From the NCBI GenBank assembly GCA_022828595.1, contig JAKGHH010000007.1, positions 34,968,356 to 35,032,355 of the forward strand: a stretch of 64,000 nt of DNA, read 5' to 3'. Shown here one piece after another: positions 50,213-61,659 of the stretch (positions within the stretch are counted from its first letter, which is position 1; every line of letters begins with the position of its first letter). The position numbers and the translations under genes were made by a program. Under the pieces are notes generated by a model. It was not told the origin of the DNA and made no database searches. It saw only the letters and a list, made by a program, of their open reading frames with translations. The DNA comes from Nelumbo lutea (lineage: Eukaryota > Streptophyta > Magnoliopsida > Proteales > Nelumbonaceae).

Positions 50213-50304
50213 CATCAAGTTACTCTTTTTTAGACGTTTCCAATTATTGATTATATATCATCAAGTTACTCTTTTTCAAACATTTCCAATTGTTGGTTAT
50301 ATAT
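50213..50304. repeat. 46-bp tandem duplication
   Basis: Two units beginning CATCAAGTTACTCTTTTT with a few substitutions between them. Confidence 0.85.
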
Positions 50305-52344
50305 CAAAATAAATTTTGAGAGATGTAACTTGGGTAACCAAGGCCCTTTAAGCATTAGTGATGTTTTCAAAAATGGTCACAAAAATATTTTGGCTATTTT
50401 AATTGGATCTTCTACAAGGGTTGGACTACTAGTGGTGTGGCTCAAAAATAACTTTATTGGTTTTCTAAAATACAAATATAACATGAGAGAAGAAGGATTT
50501 GATTCCATGTCAGTGAGAACTACATCCACTCCCTTTACCACATAAGCTAGAGTACTTATATTAATTCACTACATTTTTTTTTATCTTATAATCTTTAACA
50601 TAATTTTCTTAAACTATTTTATAAATCCATTTTTATGCTGTTAAAAAAAGTAATTTCCCTAAAACATGTAGCTTAAAATTTGGGTTATAATTATGAAATA
50701 TGGATCAGTCTAGGTTTATTTTCATAGCAAACTTGCAAAAGAATACTTTGTTAAAATCTTTTGACTACATCTAAATGCAAGATCAACTTTAGATTCATGT
50801 CCTCTTATTTGTTGTGGAACACGTATATAAAACTTTTTTCCTTATTAAAACAGATCCCAATTTTCTTGATAACATGTTATCACATTGAACAAATTTCTAA
50901 TTACTTTATTCATTTCCTAGATAGTTGTGATTTAGACATAGAGGCATATGATTTGCCTATAAGTATATAAGATGGGATATTTATATCTATAATATTATAA
51001 AGTGGATGCTTGCCTAGGTTTTGGTGTAAGTCATAAAAGTTAAATTTGACTATATAACCTTAAACTATATCTTTACCCTTTACTTCTACACGTGCATAAC
51101 ACAAGGCCTCACACATAATGCAAATGTGCTTTTAGTTAACAATGAAAAAACATTATAAATGTTTATTATATTAGCAGCTTAAATGTAAACAACTAAGCAT
51201 TGAAATTACTAGATATTTTTCTTCCATTTAACCATATCATTGTCATAAATGGTAAAGAAAAACAAAAACACAACTTACTCGCCACGTTGTAGACATGTCA
51301 CATCTTTTTTCTCACTAGGATTCTTGAAAAGAAACTTAAGCAACTCAGCTATTCAAAGATTGAACTTTTGATAACCTAAAGAAATTGCTTCTTTCAAGTT
51401 CTCATCAATATGAAAGACTTTTGTGGTGGTGATGTCCCAGGAACTTGTGCCAAGTTTGGACACTAGGCTCAAACTCTTTCAATAGCCCAGGTGGAGACTT
51501 TTCATACCCAACTTCTTCTCTTGCTTAAAATGGATAATAAGAGTAATATTGTATGCCAATGTGGTGTATCTTGTACGCCACTTTTGGAGTTCTATTATAG
51601 AATCCCTAGTGAATGTTGGGTACTCTTAAAATAGGGAGCAGCCCTATTCTTCCTCCTAGAATGTTAGGGGATTATTCTTACTTAGGATGAGACACTTGTC
51701 CCTGTATTTGACTTTTTTCTCAACCAAATAATTGCTCTAGTGGATCAAGTTCAAAGAGAGATAAGACAAAACTGATTTTATTTTTATAAGAAAATAATAA
51801 TATATAATAATTGAAAAAAAAGGTTTTGATAGTAAGTGCATGCTAGCTAGTCCACATAGAGCAAATACCTCATCGATCGTGTGGTTATTCCCATTGGCCT
51901 ATGGATAGTCGTACACGTTGGGGACAAACCCTTGAGACTATTATAAAAATTAGCTAGAAAAATTAAGATGGAGGAATAGTAGCAAAAACTGGCAAAGGGG
52001 ATGGAATCCCTATTTCAAAAGAAAAAGATGTTGATTTATATTCAACACACGTGAATTGAAACTAGATCTCTGTAAGGCAATAGAAACCACCAAACCTAAG
52101 ACGCAAATTGAAGAATAACAAGGCACTTAGCATTGTATATATGGCAATCTTTCTTCCAATAAATGGTGGTCAAACTTCCTTTAATTAGTTGTAAGTTAAC
52201 AATCAATAATAGTTTATAGTGTTGTTGAACCTCTTTCTAATAGATGCATGGTGATGCCCTACAATACAATAGAGTATTAGAAGAAGAAGATGATAGGAGA
52301 AAGGTTGCTTTGTTTGGTTGTTCTATTGTTAATGCTCACATAAG

Positions 52345-52690
52345 TGTTTATTGAAAAAGCAACAAATAGGGTTCCACTAAAGATTCCACAACTGAAGCCG
52401 AATACATTGCCACAAGTGAAGCTGTCAAAGAAGCCGTATGGATGAAGAAGTTCATTCATGAATTGGGAGTAGTTCCATCCAACACATCACCCATCCCGTT
52501 GTTGTGTGACAACAATGGAGCTATTGCTCAGGCTAAGGAGCCACGATCCCATTCAAAGTCGAAGCATATCGAGAAGAAGTACAATGTACTGTGGGAGATA
52601 GTTGGAAGATGGGACATCCTGATTCAGAATGAAGCATCAACGGAGAATGTAGCAAACCCATTGACAAAGCCACTGACGCAAAGTGTTTGA
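52345..52690 (+). mobile_element. Ty1/copia RNase H remnant (5'-truncated element)
   Basis: The C-terminal end of a copia polyprotein. It shows the RNase H signature STTEAEYIATSEAVKEAVW, then PLLCDNNGAIAQAKEPRSHS, KSKHIEKKYN and VANPLTKPL, ending in a stop. Upstream of it are in-frame stops (KSNK followed by TAG), and no integrase, reverse transcriptase or 5' LTR is present. It joins directly to a polypurine tract and the 3' LTR, so the element lost everything to the left. Confidence 0.93.
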
Positions 52691-52741
52691 GAAACACATG
52701 GAAAGTATGAGACTTTGGCTTATACCAGATTGGACCTAATT

Positions 52742-52753
52742 GCAAGTGGGAGC
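52742..52753 (+). other. Polypurine tract of the copia element
   Basis: GCAAGTGGGAGC directly precedes the LTR start TGTTAGATAG, the expected site of plus-strand priming. Confidence 0.8.
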
Positions 52754-54688
52754 TGTTAGATAGTATATGCCCTTAGTTTCAATCAGAATGATGTACATTA
52801 TGACATTTATTGTAAATGAATAAAGTACATATTTGATTCATGTTCTTATGTTGTGTTTTTGTGTAATACCCTTAAACTGGACACATATGAGACTCGTGTT
52901 AGTTTAGAATGTTCACAGCCATTGGATAAATCTGGGGAGATTTATTCTGCTAAGGCTGACACTGGTGTGCCGCCAAGTTGGTTACGGTGGCTTGTCTCAA
53001 CCGCCAGGGTGAGATCCGAGGCACATGCAGTGTAGGTTACTTGAAACCTTGAACAAGACCAGATTTCCAATATTGCCCTGGACCTTGGAGGTTGATGGGC
53101 AAAACTGGAAAGTTACACCTGACCCCTAAACTCAATTATGATACTACACTAGGTATCGGATTGGGCGGTCTTTGATATGCCAATCAGTGAGATCCTTAGG
53201 GGGGTCAAAACCTGGGTATGTTGGGATAGTCTGAGAATTCATATGAGTGGGTGATCATAAAGACATGATCAGCCCCTTTGTCGGACAAAGGTAATGATCA
53301 GGGATGCACTCTCTTTAATGGAGACCAAGAATGTCGGTATCCGATTTCAATCGTTGGATTTTGTTTTGCAAAATATATTTATATACGGATATACATCTAT
53401 ATTATGGTTTCAAATTGTTTGCAAAAGGTTTTAATTCCCAGGATCCATGTGAGTAGAGAGTGCAACACTGTTCCGTGCAGCCAAGGGAGATGTCCTCTCT
53501 TGTCGGGCAGTGTTTGATCATTATGGGCTGAGAGGTTGAGTGTAAGACCATTGAGGGTAATACATGATGGGCTAATCTTGCATCTACGCATAGTCCCTGG
53601 GTTTTTATAAGGTGGTTTGGCCCATGGACCACTTACTGTAAGTGTTGGGCCCATTAAGAGCCCATGTGATGGGCTCAAGGGGTTCACTGTCCATAACAGT
53701 GTATTCGACCAGGTCTTGTAACAGAGGTTGGGTTGAACCCATGTGGCTAATGTGTAGATCAATGTTTGGGTCCCACGCCATACAAAGAAGCCCAACTGGG
53801 CAGTAGTTTGAAAGGTCATTGAGCACATAAGACTTATTGGGCCTAAAGCCCATTTTAAGCCGGTTTAGTTAGACTAATTAAAGAGGGGCGAATTTGGGAT
53901 TTGGATCAGCAGATAGGATAGGGTCTTATCCTTATCCACTTAGAGAGTTTAGATCCAAATAGAGATTTGGATTTGGAAACCTCTTAATGAGATTAGGAGA
54001 GAGCTGATTTAATCTGTAGATAAGATAAGGATTTATCCTTATCACTTAAAGAGAGTCTAGATTCCCTTATTTGAATCAGGAAACTTCTAATGGGATTAGG
54101 AGCTGATCTTTTTAAGTCTATAAAAAGAGGAGGGGGCGAATCATTCATTACATGACATCCAAAACCCTAGATATCAGATCTTAGATCATACAGAGAGAAG
54201 ACAACAAACATTGTGACTACGCCATCTTCTCCCTGCATTCTCCTCCTGTTGCCGCCAACTGCCAGTTCGATCTCCATTGTAGGAGCAATCAAGAAGGGTC
54301 TTGATATCAGCCTTTGGAGAAAGGTTGATCTGAAATCATGCTCACAGTCTCCATCGAATTCTTAATGAAGGGATCAGTTCTTGGGAAGAACACTACTAAT
54401 TCTGCTCCACCCTACACTGTGTCATCTTCAGTGGGAGCAGTCTTTGGAGAATTCTTTGGGCGTGAACACCTTTGTTGGAGGATACTATTTTTTCGTATCA
54501 GGCATATCCCTCTCCTACCTTTTGGTTTCAGATCTGGTTCGGTTCTTGGTTCAAGATTGATCATTGAAAAATGTAGTTTTTCTAAAACTGAGAATGTGAT
54601 TTTCAGATGGAAGAGAGAAATTTTTGAAATTTTGCCCAACCTACCTATAGGGATTGGCCATCCATATGATGGATCTCTCATCCTTTCA
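52754..54688 (+). mobile_element. Ty1/copia 3' LTR (1935 bp)
   Basis: Begins TGTTAGATAG and ends TCCTTTCA. It aligns with the solo LTR at 13618-15542 over its full length, with many substitutions. It has TATAAAAA at 54119-54126 and the same internal duplication of about 105 bp in U3 (GATAGGATAGGGTCTTATCC and GATAAGATAAGGATTTATCC). The frame at 54338-54790 falls in R/U5 and is not a gene. Confidence 0.93.
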
Positions 54689-55355
54689 ACAAGCATAATA
54701 GAGAAGTGGAAAAAAATTGTAAAGGGTTTAGACTTCAAGCTAGAGCAAGAGAGGGAAGAGTTTGGTTATCTATATATAATATATTGCTAGACGATAACCA
54801 TCATATTCTAATAGCCAGGACCTATGTGATGCACATGATTTAATAAAAATTGAAACATAAGGAGTCCATAAAATTGAAGTAGGAGCATAAATGAACATGG
54901 GTCAAGTTGATACCAACCTCAAACTTATCTATCCCACCCTGTCCCCACTGTATACCTTGATGGGGATATAAATCCTAATCCCATCCTTACCCCTTCATGG
55001 AATGGGGATTTTCGAATTTGCCCTATCCCCACCTTTTGAGTTCTGGCTTCTACTTCAATTTTTCTTAATATAATATATATTATAAAGTATATTATGTTGT
55101 TTTGATGAGTTATTGTCATAAAGGGTTGAAACTTGACTATGTTCTTTTTTTTTTGGTAAATTCATCTAATATTTTTATGCCTTGCAATAGGGGTGGTTTA
55201 GGGTTGGGGCTAGGGTGGACACATACCACCCCACCCCACCCCTAATCACCATAACTTTAGGTTTCCCCAAAGCTGGTCAACAGTTAAAAACCCCACTCCA
55301 ACTGGGGGTGGGGGCAGGTTAGATTGACATCTCTACCTAGGTCTTAGAATTCTCT

Positions 55356-55360
<5 letters not shown>

Positions 55361-55398
<38 letters not shown>
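55361..55398. repeat. (CT)n microsatellite
   Basis: About 19 CT units without interruption. Confidence 0.95.
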
Positions 55399-55400
<2 letters not shown>

Positions 55401-55536
55401 ACAAACGTATAGGAGGGTGAGAACTCTTGGCATTTAAATTGTTGGAATATCAACAATTGGTGGCACTCAATGATAATTGTTTTTTTATATGGCATGGAAC
55501 AACAATGAGTATGTGCGTATCTATATAAATTTCTAA

Positions 55537-56097
55537 TTGGGAAGTTGGGAATTGTGTGATGCATAGGCTTTGTTAGGTGAAATTAAAGCAAAAGAAGCCT
55601 CTGTGTCCAACCCAAGCATTAATTTTTGGTGATTTAACTATTTATGATATTTTTTATTAATTTAAATTTAAACTTTTTTTGTTTGCAAGCTGGGTTGGGC
55701 TTAAGCTAGGCTTGAAATATTAGGCCCAACCTCAACCATGAAATTTGTGGGCATGATGTAGGCCTAGGCTTGAGCCAGGTTAAAATGATCATCCCTAAGC
55801 AAAGTTTGTTTAGTTTATTATCCATTTTATCAAAGGAAAAAAAGAAATTCAAAATAAAAAGAAGAAATAGTTAATGGATTTTAAGCAATTTAATGGGAAT
55901 TATTGAGATGAGAGAGAGTTAACGCCATGATTAATGAAGAGATAATCACAAGGAGTTAATGAGGAAATAGAAAGATAATTAATGATGAAAGGTGAAATCT
56001 TAAAGATGATGTGGAATTAAAAATATCAAAAATCAAAAAAAGGAGAAAAAAAAAGATTCCACATCATACCATTCCATTTTAATATATAGATATAGAC
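55537..56097 (-). mobile_element. Short Helitron-like element
   Basis: On the minus strand the 5' side at the right starts TCTATATCTATATATTAAAA followed by TGGAATGGTATGATGTGG, a typical plant Helitron head. At the left, GCCTATGCATCACACAATTCCC stands where the 3' hairpin is expected, but CTAG is decayed. Its subterminal GTGGAATTAAAAA stretch matches the right end of the larger Helitron-like units. Confidence 0.55.
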
Positions 56098-56764
56098 ACC
56101 AACAGTTTATGTGAATTTCAGCTTAAAATTGTCATATAGTGATGGATATTCCTTGTGCACTAAGAAATCCCCCCTATATATAAACTTAACTTGTTGTAGT
56201 GTTTCAAGTCTATGTAAGTTATGGATAATATTTGTATGGTATTGTCTGTTATGGTTTGAAATGTGTTATTTAACTTAATCTTACTGTATTCTTTGTGTAA
56301 CTTGTCATGTATTGTTTAAATTATTTATGTCAAATTATAGAAGCATTCTGGTTAACTCATGTATAGGTCATTTTTGCTAATTCATTGCTGGGGTTGTACA
56401 TGACCTACGATGTTGGTTGTTGTATATGTGTAAAGGCAAATTGGTTAATTTATTGTTACAATGGTATTTGATCAAGTTATTATTGTAGAATTGTTTGATC
56501 TAAAGATAGAACTTTTTCTTCAATGTAATTTATAATGCCTAGGAGTTACCATCTTTTCATGTGGCCATTTGTTTGTTTAAAATAATCTAGCACAATTCTT
56601 TGGATCAATATTCTTAAAGGCTTACAATGCTTCTTATGTAGCAAGTTATAGTTTGCATAAACCACATTAAGCTAAAGTAACAAGTATAGGATGATGGGTT
56701 TTTCTAAGCTCATAAGAAAACGGTAATTTATTAATACAAGAGAACTAGGAGGTATTCCAAAACT

Positions 56765-57170
56765 TGAAGTTTAGGGGGTGTTCTTTTTTTTTGGATTTTG
56801 AGATGGGGAAAATTGGTCAATGGGATTTTGGTTCCCATTGACCAAGAATTCCATGTTCATTTTTCAGATTTATGTGGGGACCAGAGAGAGTTTATTTTTT
56901 TGGGTATTACTTACCCGGGTAAGTGATACCCATCTCCTAGGTGGGTAAATAACTTTCTCACCTAGGGGGAAAGTTGCTAGCACATGAATGGGACAAAAAT
57001 GCCCTTTTAATAATGGATTTTTATGACTAAAATGGTCATTACCATATTTACCTAGAAAATAAAAGAACATGGGTAAATGCACTTACTCGGGTAAGTGTTT
57101 TCCAAGAAAAACTTACATAGGAAATTGCATTTACCTGGGTAAATAACTTACCGAAAAGCGAATGAGGCCT
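56765..57170. mobile_element. MITE-like palindromic element
   Basis: Contains several inverted pairs: TTACCCGGGTAAGTGATACC; ACTTACTCGGGTAAGT; TTTACCTGGGTAAATAA. It is bounded by TTAGGGGGTGTTC on the left and GAATGAGGCCTTAA on the right, a weak inverted match. Boundaries uncertain. Confidence 0.4.
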
Positions 57171-57814
57171 TAATTCTTTTTTTTCCGAAGTATAATCTTT
57201 TCTATGCCAATTCTAAAATTCTAAAAACAAATTGTAGTTAACAAAAAAGTAATTAATGCAAGTAGCTTTTCAAGGCTTGACTTATTAACTATCTTGGTAG
57301 TGTCAAACTTAAAGTGATATGTCCTACTGAAATGGGTTTGCCTTGAAAGATTGAAACTCTTTTAAACTTAGAAAATCTACAACTCATTCAAATCAAAAGC
57401 CTTCCTGATGGGCTAAGGCCCGATCGGGCACCTAATCAGCAGCTCAACCATCCGAAAACCTTCCCGAGGGAAGTCTTGGGCTTCAACCATTTGGTGTTGT
57501 TATTCAAATTTTAGGTGGAATAGCTAGGAACCACAGCTTAAAATCACCTAGTCCATTGCCAAACTGTTAATGCTTAGGGAGACAATGTGATCAAGCTCTA
57601 CAAGCAATAAAACAAGGGAAATACATCAATACATATGTGTCATATGATGATCTTCATATCCAATTATCATTTCCTATATGGTTGCTTTATTTTTTTTTTC
57701 TAGTTTAAGTAATAATAAGAATATAAGGGTTCAGTTAAAACATATTAATCAAACACCCCATCCAGTTATAAAGAAGAACAAAGAAAACCAAAGAAAAAAA
57801 ATCACACAGTTTGT

Positions 57815-60648
57815 TCACTCGAATGACTTCCTTCCTATTCCAATAGGCAAAGAAATGGAGGATTCCACACTTAAATTACTTATTGACTGCATAGACATAT
57901 GCTTCCCTGTTATCCTCTGGGAGCTGGAATCCTTGCTGGAGAATATAGAGCCCTTGTTCCACCTCAAAGACCCGATGCTTTGGTTTAAAGGAAAAGAGAA
58001 CCTTTTCTTTAGCTCTTGACTTGGAGTATTCACTAGTGGTCGTCCCTTGGGAGTGCTCTGAGATCTGACTTTAGCTTTGGCAGAAGCTGTTGGTGCCATG
58101 TAATTTGGCATGGAAAATGGAGGGCAGCTTGTTAGGCTCTCATCATCCCTCATTAATGGAACATCCTTTGGCAACTCAGCTGTAGTACTGTTTCTTATTG
58201 GTTTTGCATGCTTTACTAGGGTGGAGCTGTTTGTGTATGCTGCTCGGCTTGACAGAGCTGGTGTATGGGATGGAGGCTGTGGATTGAGCTCCATAATGGG
58301 ATTGGATGGAGTTAGTTCATTCTTTGCATGAATGGCCTGTCTTTCTGAGTGACGACCTTGAAGTTGTCGTTCTAGCCAGTTCCACCACCAAGGGTATCCT
58401 CCTGATCTAATCTCCATAAATGCTGTTTGAGCTGATTTAGGAGTAGCCTTCCATAACTGTTCAATGAAAAACATACATTATCATGGTTTTAAAAAATGAC
58501 CAAGAAGCGGAACCATTTTGGCCACCGGGTTAATGGGTCATAACAAGAAAAAATAATTAAAAATAAAAAAGGCAAAAAATCGTTGAATGGGTCGATGATT
58601 TGACCGCCCGGGTCAATGGGTCGTTGACCGATTCAATGATTTTTGGCCAGGGACTAGGTTTGGGGTAAAATGGAACGAGTTACCTAGATGGTTCCCGGGT
58701 CGAATGGTCTGACCGTCCAGGTCAATGGCAGTTTGAAAATAATGTACATTATTATATTCCACCAATGAGTCCAGGACTATATCATAGATAAAAAAAACTA
58801 TTGAGTTGAGGCCTTGAGATTTTGACACAAGACCCACAAGTCATGGTAGGTAGGGCTGCAAATTAATGGATCCAAAGGGATACGAGGAGAGGTATATATC
58901 CAAATTTGTTTTGTTTATATTCAGGTTTGAATCAAATCTTATCTGTCAGATTATTCAAAATGAGTTTGGATTTTTATCAGATATTGAACAATACTAATAA
59001 AATAAAAGGGTCGTTTACTAAAACACCCCCTATAGTTTTCATGTATTTACTATAACCTACTTCATAGTTTTTAATTTACTAGAACACCCCCTATAGTTTG
59101 CAATCAACTTAATTAATGGACCTTCCATTATATAATAGTGAAAAATGGTAGTTTTGACTCTAATGTTCATTTGAATAAATTTAATCAAAATAAAATAAAT
59201 TCAAAACACCATTTTGCCCCTAATAAAACACGAGCAATCACTCTATTTGGTCAATTTTATTTTCTATATGAAGAAGTGTTATGGGTACTTTTAGAATAAA
59301 CAATCATGTGAATTTGTGAAAGTATAGGGGTTGTTCTACTAAATGACTCTAAATTAAACTAAAAAAATCAAAAAATTATATATTAATAAAAGGATCTAAA
59401 AATGACTCATATTGTATATATGTCATGAATAATAATTTTATGAAACATGAATCAATGACTCTTTAGTAAAAATGCACGAAAACATTCAAATCAATTTTAC
59501 TAATAGATAGAATATAAATTTAAGTATACATATACACATATATATTCTATTGAAACAAAATAGGATTATATCAGATTGGGTAGGTGGATCTATTTTTTAT
59601 CCAATTATAAAGGGATCAAATCAGATTACCCTTAACCGGATTGAATTATATTGAAATTTGAATTTGGATAAATGGATATTATTTGCAGCTGTAGGTTCTT
59701 AGATCCTTTTTCTAGACCACATCTGTGTTTACACTTCAAATACACAACAGATCCATCAATGAAATATGTCTAATCTCCAACCTAATTTGGAATTTATATC
59801 AGAAGACCAAACAATAAAAAAAGGTCTATAGTGGGCTAGTCCTAAACCAAAAGTTCATGTTCAGAATTTTGTCCTCAATAGTACCATGTTTTTATGGATA
59901 GAACTATGTGCATGAGATTGTTACCTGGTGTGAATATGCATAGGCCAAAGCCCTCTCTCTTTTTATGACAGCCTCCACCTTTCTTTGCAACCTTGCTTCT
60001 ATTTCCTCCTTTGTGAGCAAGCTATCATCCCATTCCTCTTGGTGTCCTATCTCAGACTATAGTAAAAAAATGGCTAAATTAGAAATTTAACTGATTGATG
60101 TTTGTAGTGTAAAAATTAGCCAACATTGGAAGATGGTTGAAGGAATCTCATAAAAATAATTGCCTGTTTGGGAGGGATGAAGCGTAGCATTTTCCAGCTT
60201 TTCGAGGTGGGCCTACACAGACAACCTTTAAGCTATTTTTGGTGAAAAATCTGGAAAACCTAAATCAGCTGTCAGTCAGTCATGTTTTTGGGCTATCTGT
60301 TTTAGTTTCTCTAGATAGCTTACCCGATTCACCTCAATGCAACTGATCTAGCTTAGCTGAATGTTCAACTCATCCCTCCCAAACAGGCACCAAGACAATC
60401 AGTCAATCTTAAGAACTTACTGGTTGAGTCCACTTGCCCAAGATGCTCTCTACTTCTTTATCACTCTTGTCAAAATTTTGCTTTTGGATTTCCAGCATCT
60501 GAATCCTCCGTGACTGTATTTGTGTTTGGATTCTCACTAGGAGTTGCATGAACTTCATGGCGTTTATGGTCTGCCGCCTCACGCTTTGCCCTTGCATCAC
60601 TCTCTGTAGCCTCACTAGACCCTTTAGAGCACGGTAGCTCCTCCTAGC
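57815..60648 (-). CDS. IQ-domain (IQD) calmodulin-binding protein, 3' part (three exons)
   Basis: IQD proteins are plant scaffold proteins that bind calmodulin through IQ motifs and usually associate with microtubules or the plasma membrane. Exons on the minus strand: 60648-60421, 60056-59925, 58456-57815. All three are in phase 0 and give 333 aa plus stop. Exon 1 of this set starts ARRSYRALKGLVRLQ and continues through QSVRRQTINAMKFMQLLVRI, the IQ67 segment. Next comes the helix EEIEARLQRKVEAVIKRERA followed by LAYAYSHQ. The last exon has LWKATPKSAQTAFMEIRSGG, then YPWWWNWLERQL and a serine- and proline-rich C-terminus (DUF4005-like: ESLTSCPPFSMPNYMAPTAS). The usual N-terminal exons, including the first IQXXXRG, were not found up to 64000. 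They may lie past the window, beyond an intron holding the LINE at 61660-63390, or be lost. Confidence 0.88.
58486..58735. repeat. Dispersed repeat of about 290 bp, copy g, in an IQD intron
   Basis: Starts ATGGTTTTAAAAAATGACC and ends GTCAATGGCAGTTTGAAAAT. It lies between the last two IQD exons and is closest to copy f (21630-21965). Confidence 0.6.
59006..59352. mobile_element. MITE-like element in an IQD intron
   Basis: The left arm GGGTCGTTTACTAAAACACC and CCCTATAGTTTTC mirror the right arm GAAAGTATAGGGGTTGTTCT and ACTAAATGACTC. Related to 36268-36525. Confidence 0.65.
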
Positions 60649-61659
60649 CTATATTACAATGAGCGAAGTTCAGTTTGAAATGGTGATGTATAGTCCATGG
60701 TTCATGCCCTAGCGCATTATGACTCTTCACATTATTAAAACATGACCATGCATCAATATATCATACATATACACCCATATGTAAATGTCATTGTTCAACA
60801 CATCTTTCTATTTGAATAGAAATATATACTACCTATAAACACAATATTAAGGTATGTGCTCCTTCAACTTCAAATATCAAACCCCCATTTAATTTGGGGA
60901 CCTGGCATTGTACGCACGTGCACATACACACATGTTATGTTATGGTATACTCATATATATGGGCTTGACTATGATACCGGAAAGACATGATATTGTAAAA
61001 ACTTGTAACCAATCAACTTATATCATAAAAGTGATAATCAATGAAGTGGCGTTTATCAAAATTCAGAAAGGGGGGGGGGTTATTAGTTAAAGTCCTAGTA
61101 TCATGTCTTACACTATTGGTCCTAAGCTCGAACAAAGGAGGGTTGCATCAAATTGGCAACATACACTAAACTTGTCAAACTCTCATGTTATGTATTCTCA
61201 TGCTAATGCTAGGGCATTCACTAGAAGCTACCCATTACACCTTTACTTGAGTATAGTGTCAAATGGGCAAGAGTATGCTAGGACGGTCTCCAGAAGCGAC
61301 TTGCTACAATAATACTCCCTTGTGGTGTTAAATTCACATGAGTTCCTAAATTCTTCTTGAAAGGGTGTGTAAAGAAGCAAGTTGAAGAAACATGATTTCA
61401 TGTAGCCACTTGAATTTTAGAAACACTAATATGAAAGACTATGGAATGGCTATGCATTATGACAAATTAAAGAAGTAAATAATAGAAATTAAGTAGAGAT
61501 AAAAGTAGGTAAGATCTAAAAATGAAATTGTAAATATTAAAACAATTAACAATAGAATAATTTTAGTTAGACTTGATTTAGGTTAAGAATCATTAACATA
61601 GTTAGTCCTTAGAAGAAAACATTAAAATAATTTTAAAAAACATTGAAAGGATTAATCCA

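Larger units (their letters stand above)
43766..52344. other. Gene-poor intergenic region
   Basis: About 8.6 kb of AT-rich sequence with no gene that can be supported. The frames are short and have no family resemblance. Two MITE-like elements and two perfect or near-perfect small tandem duplications are listed separately. Old, unrecognisable transposon remains are likely. Confidence 0.6.
54689..57814. other. Intergenic DNA between the copia LTR and the IQD gene
   Basis: Holds a Helitron-type 3' stub (about 54805-54835, CCTATGTGATGCACATG), a CT microsatellite, a short Helitron-like element and a palindromic element at about 56765-57170. No gene was recognised. Confidence 0.55.

Noticed and set aside
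54338..54790. 150-codon frame with an opposite-strand frame of 108 codons
   Set aside because: It lies in the R/U5 part and edge of the copia LTR. The paralogous LTR does not keep it open.
61103..61312. 69-codon plus-strand frame left of the LINE
   Set aside because: There is no recognisable family and no conserved motif. It may be part of an unrecognised repeat and is not strong enough to call a gene.
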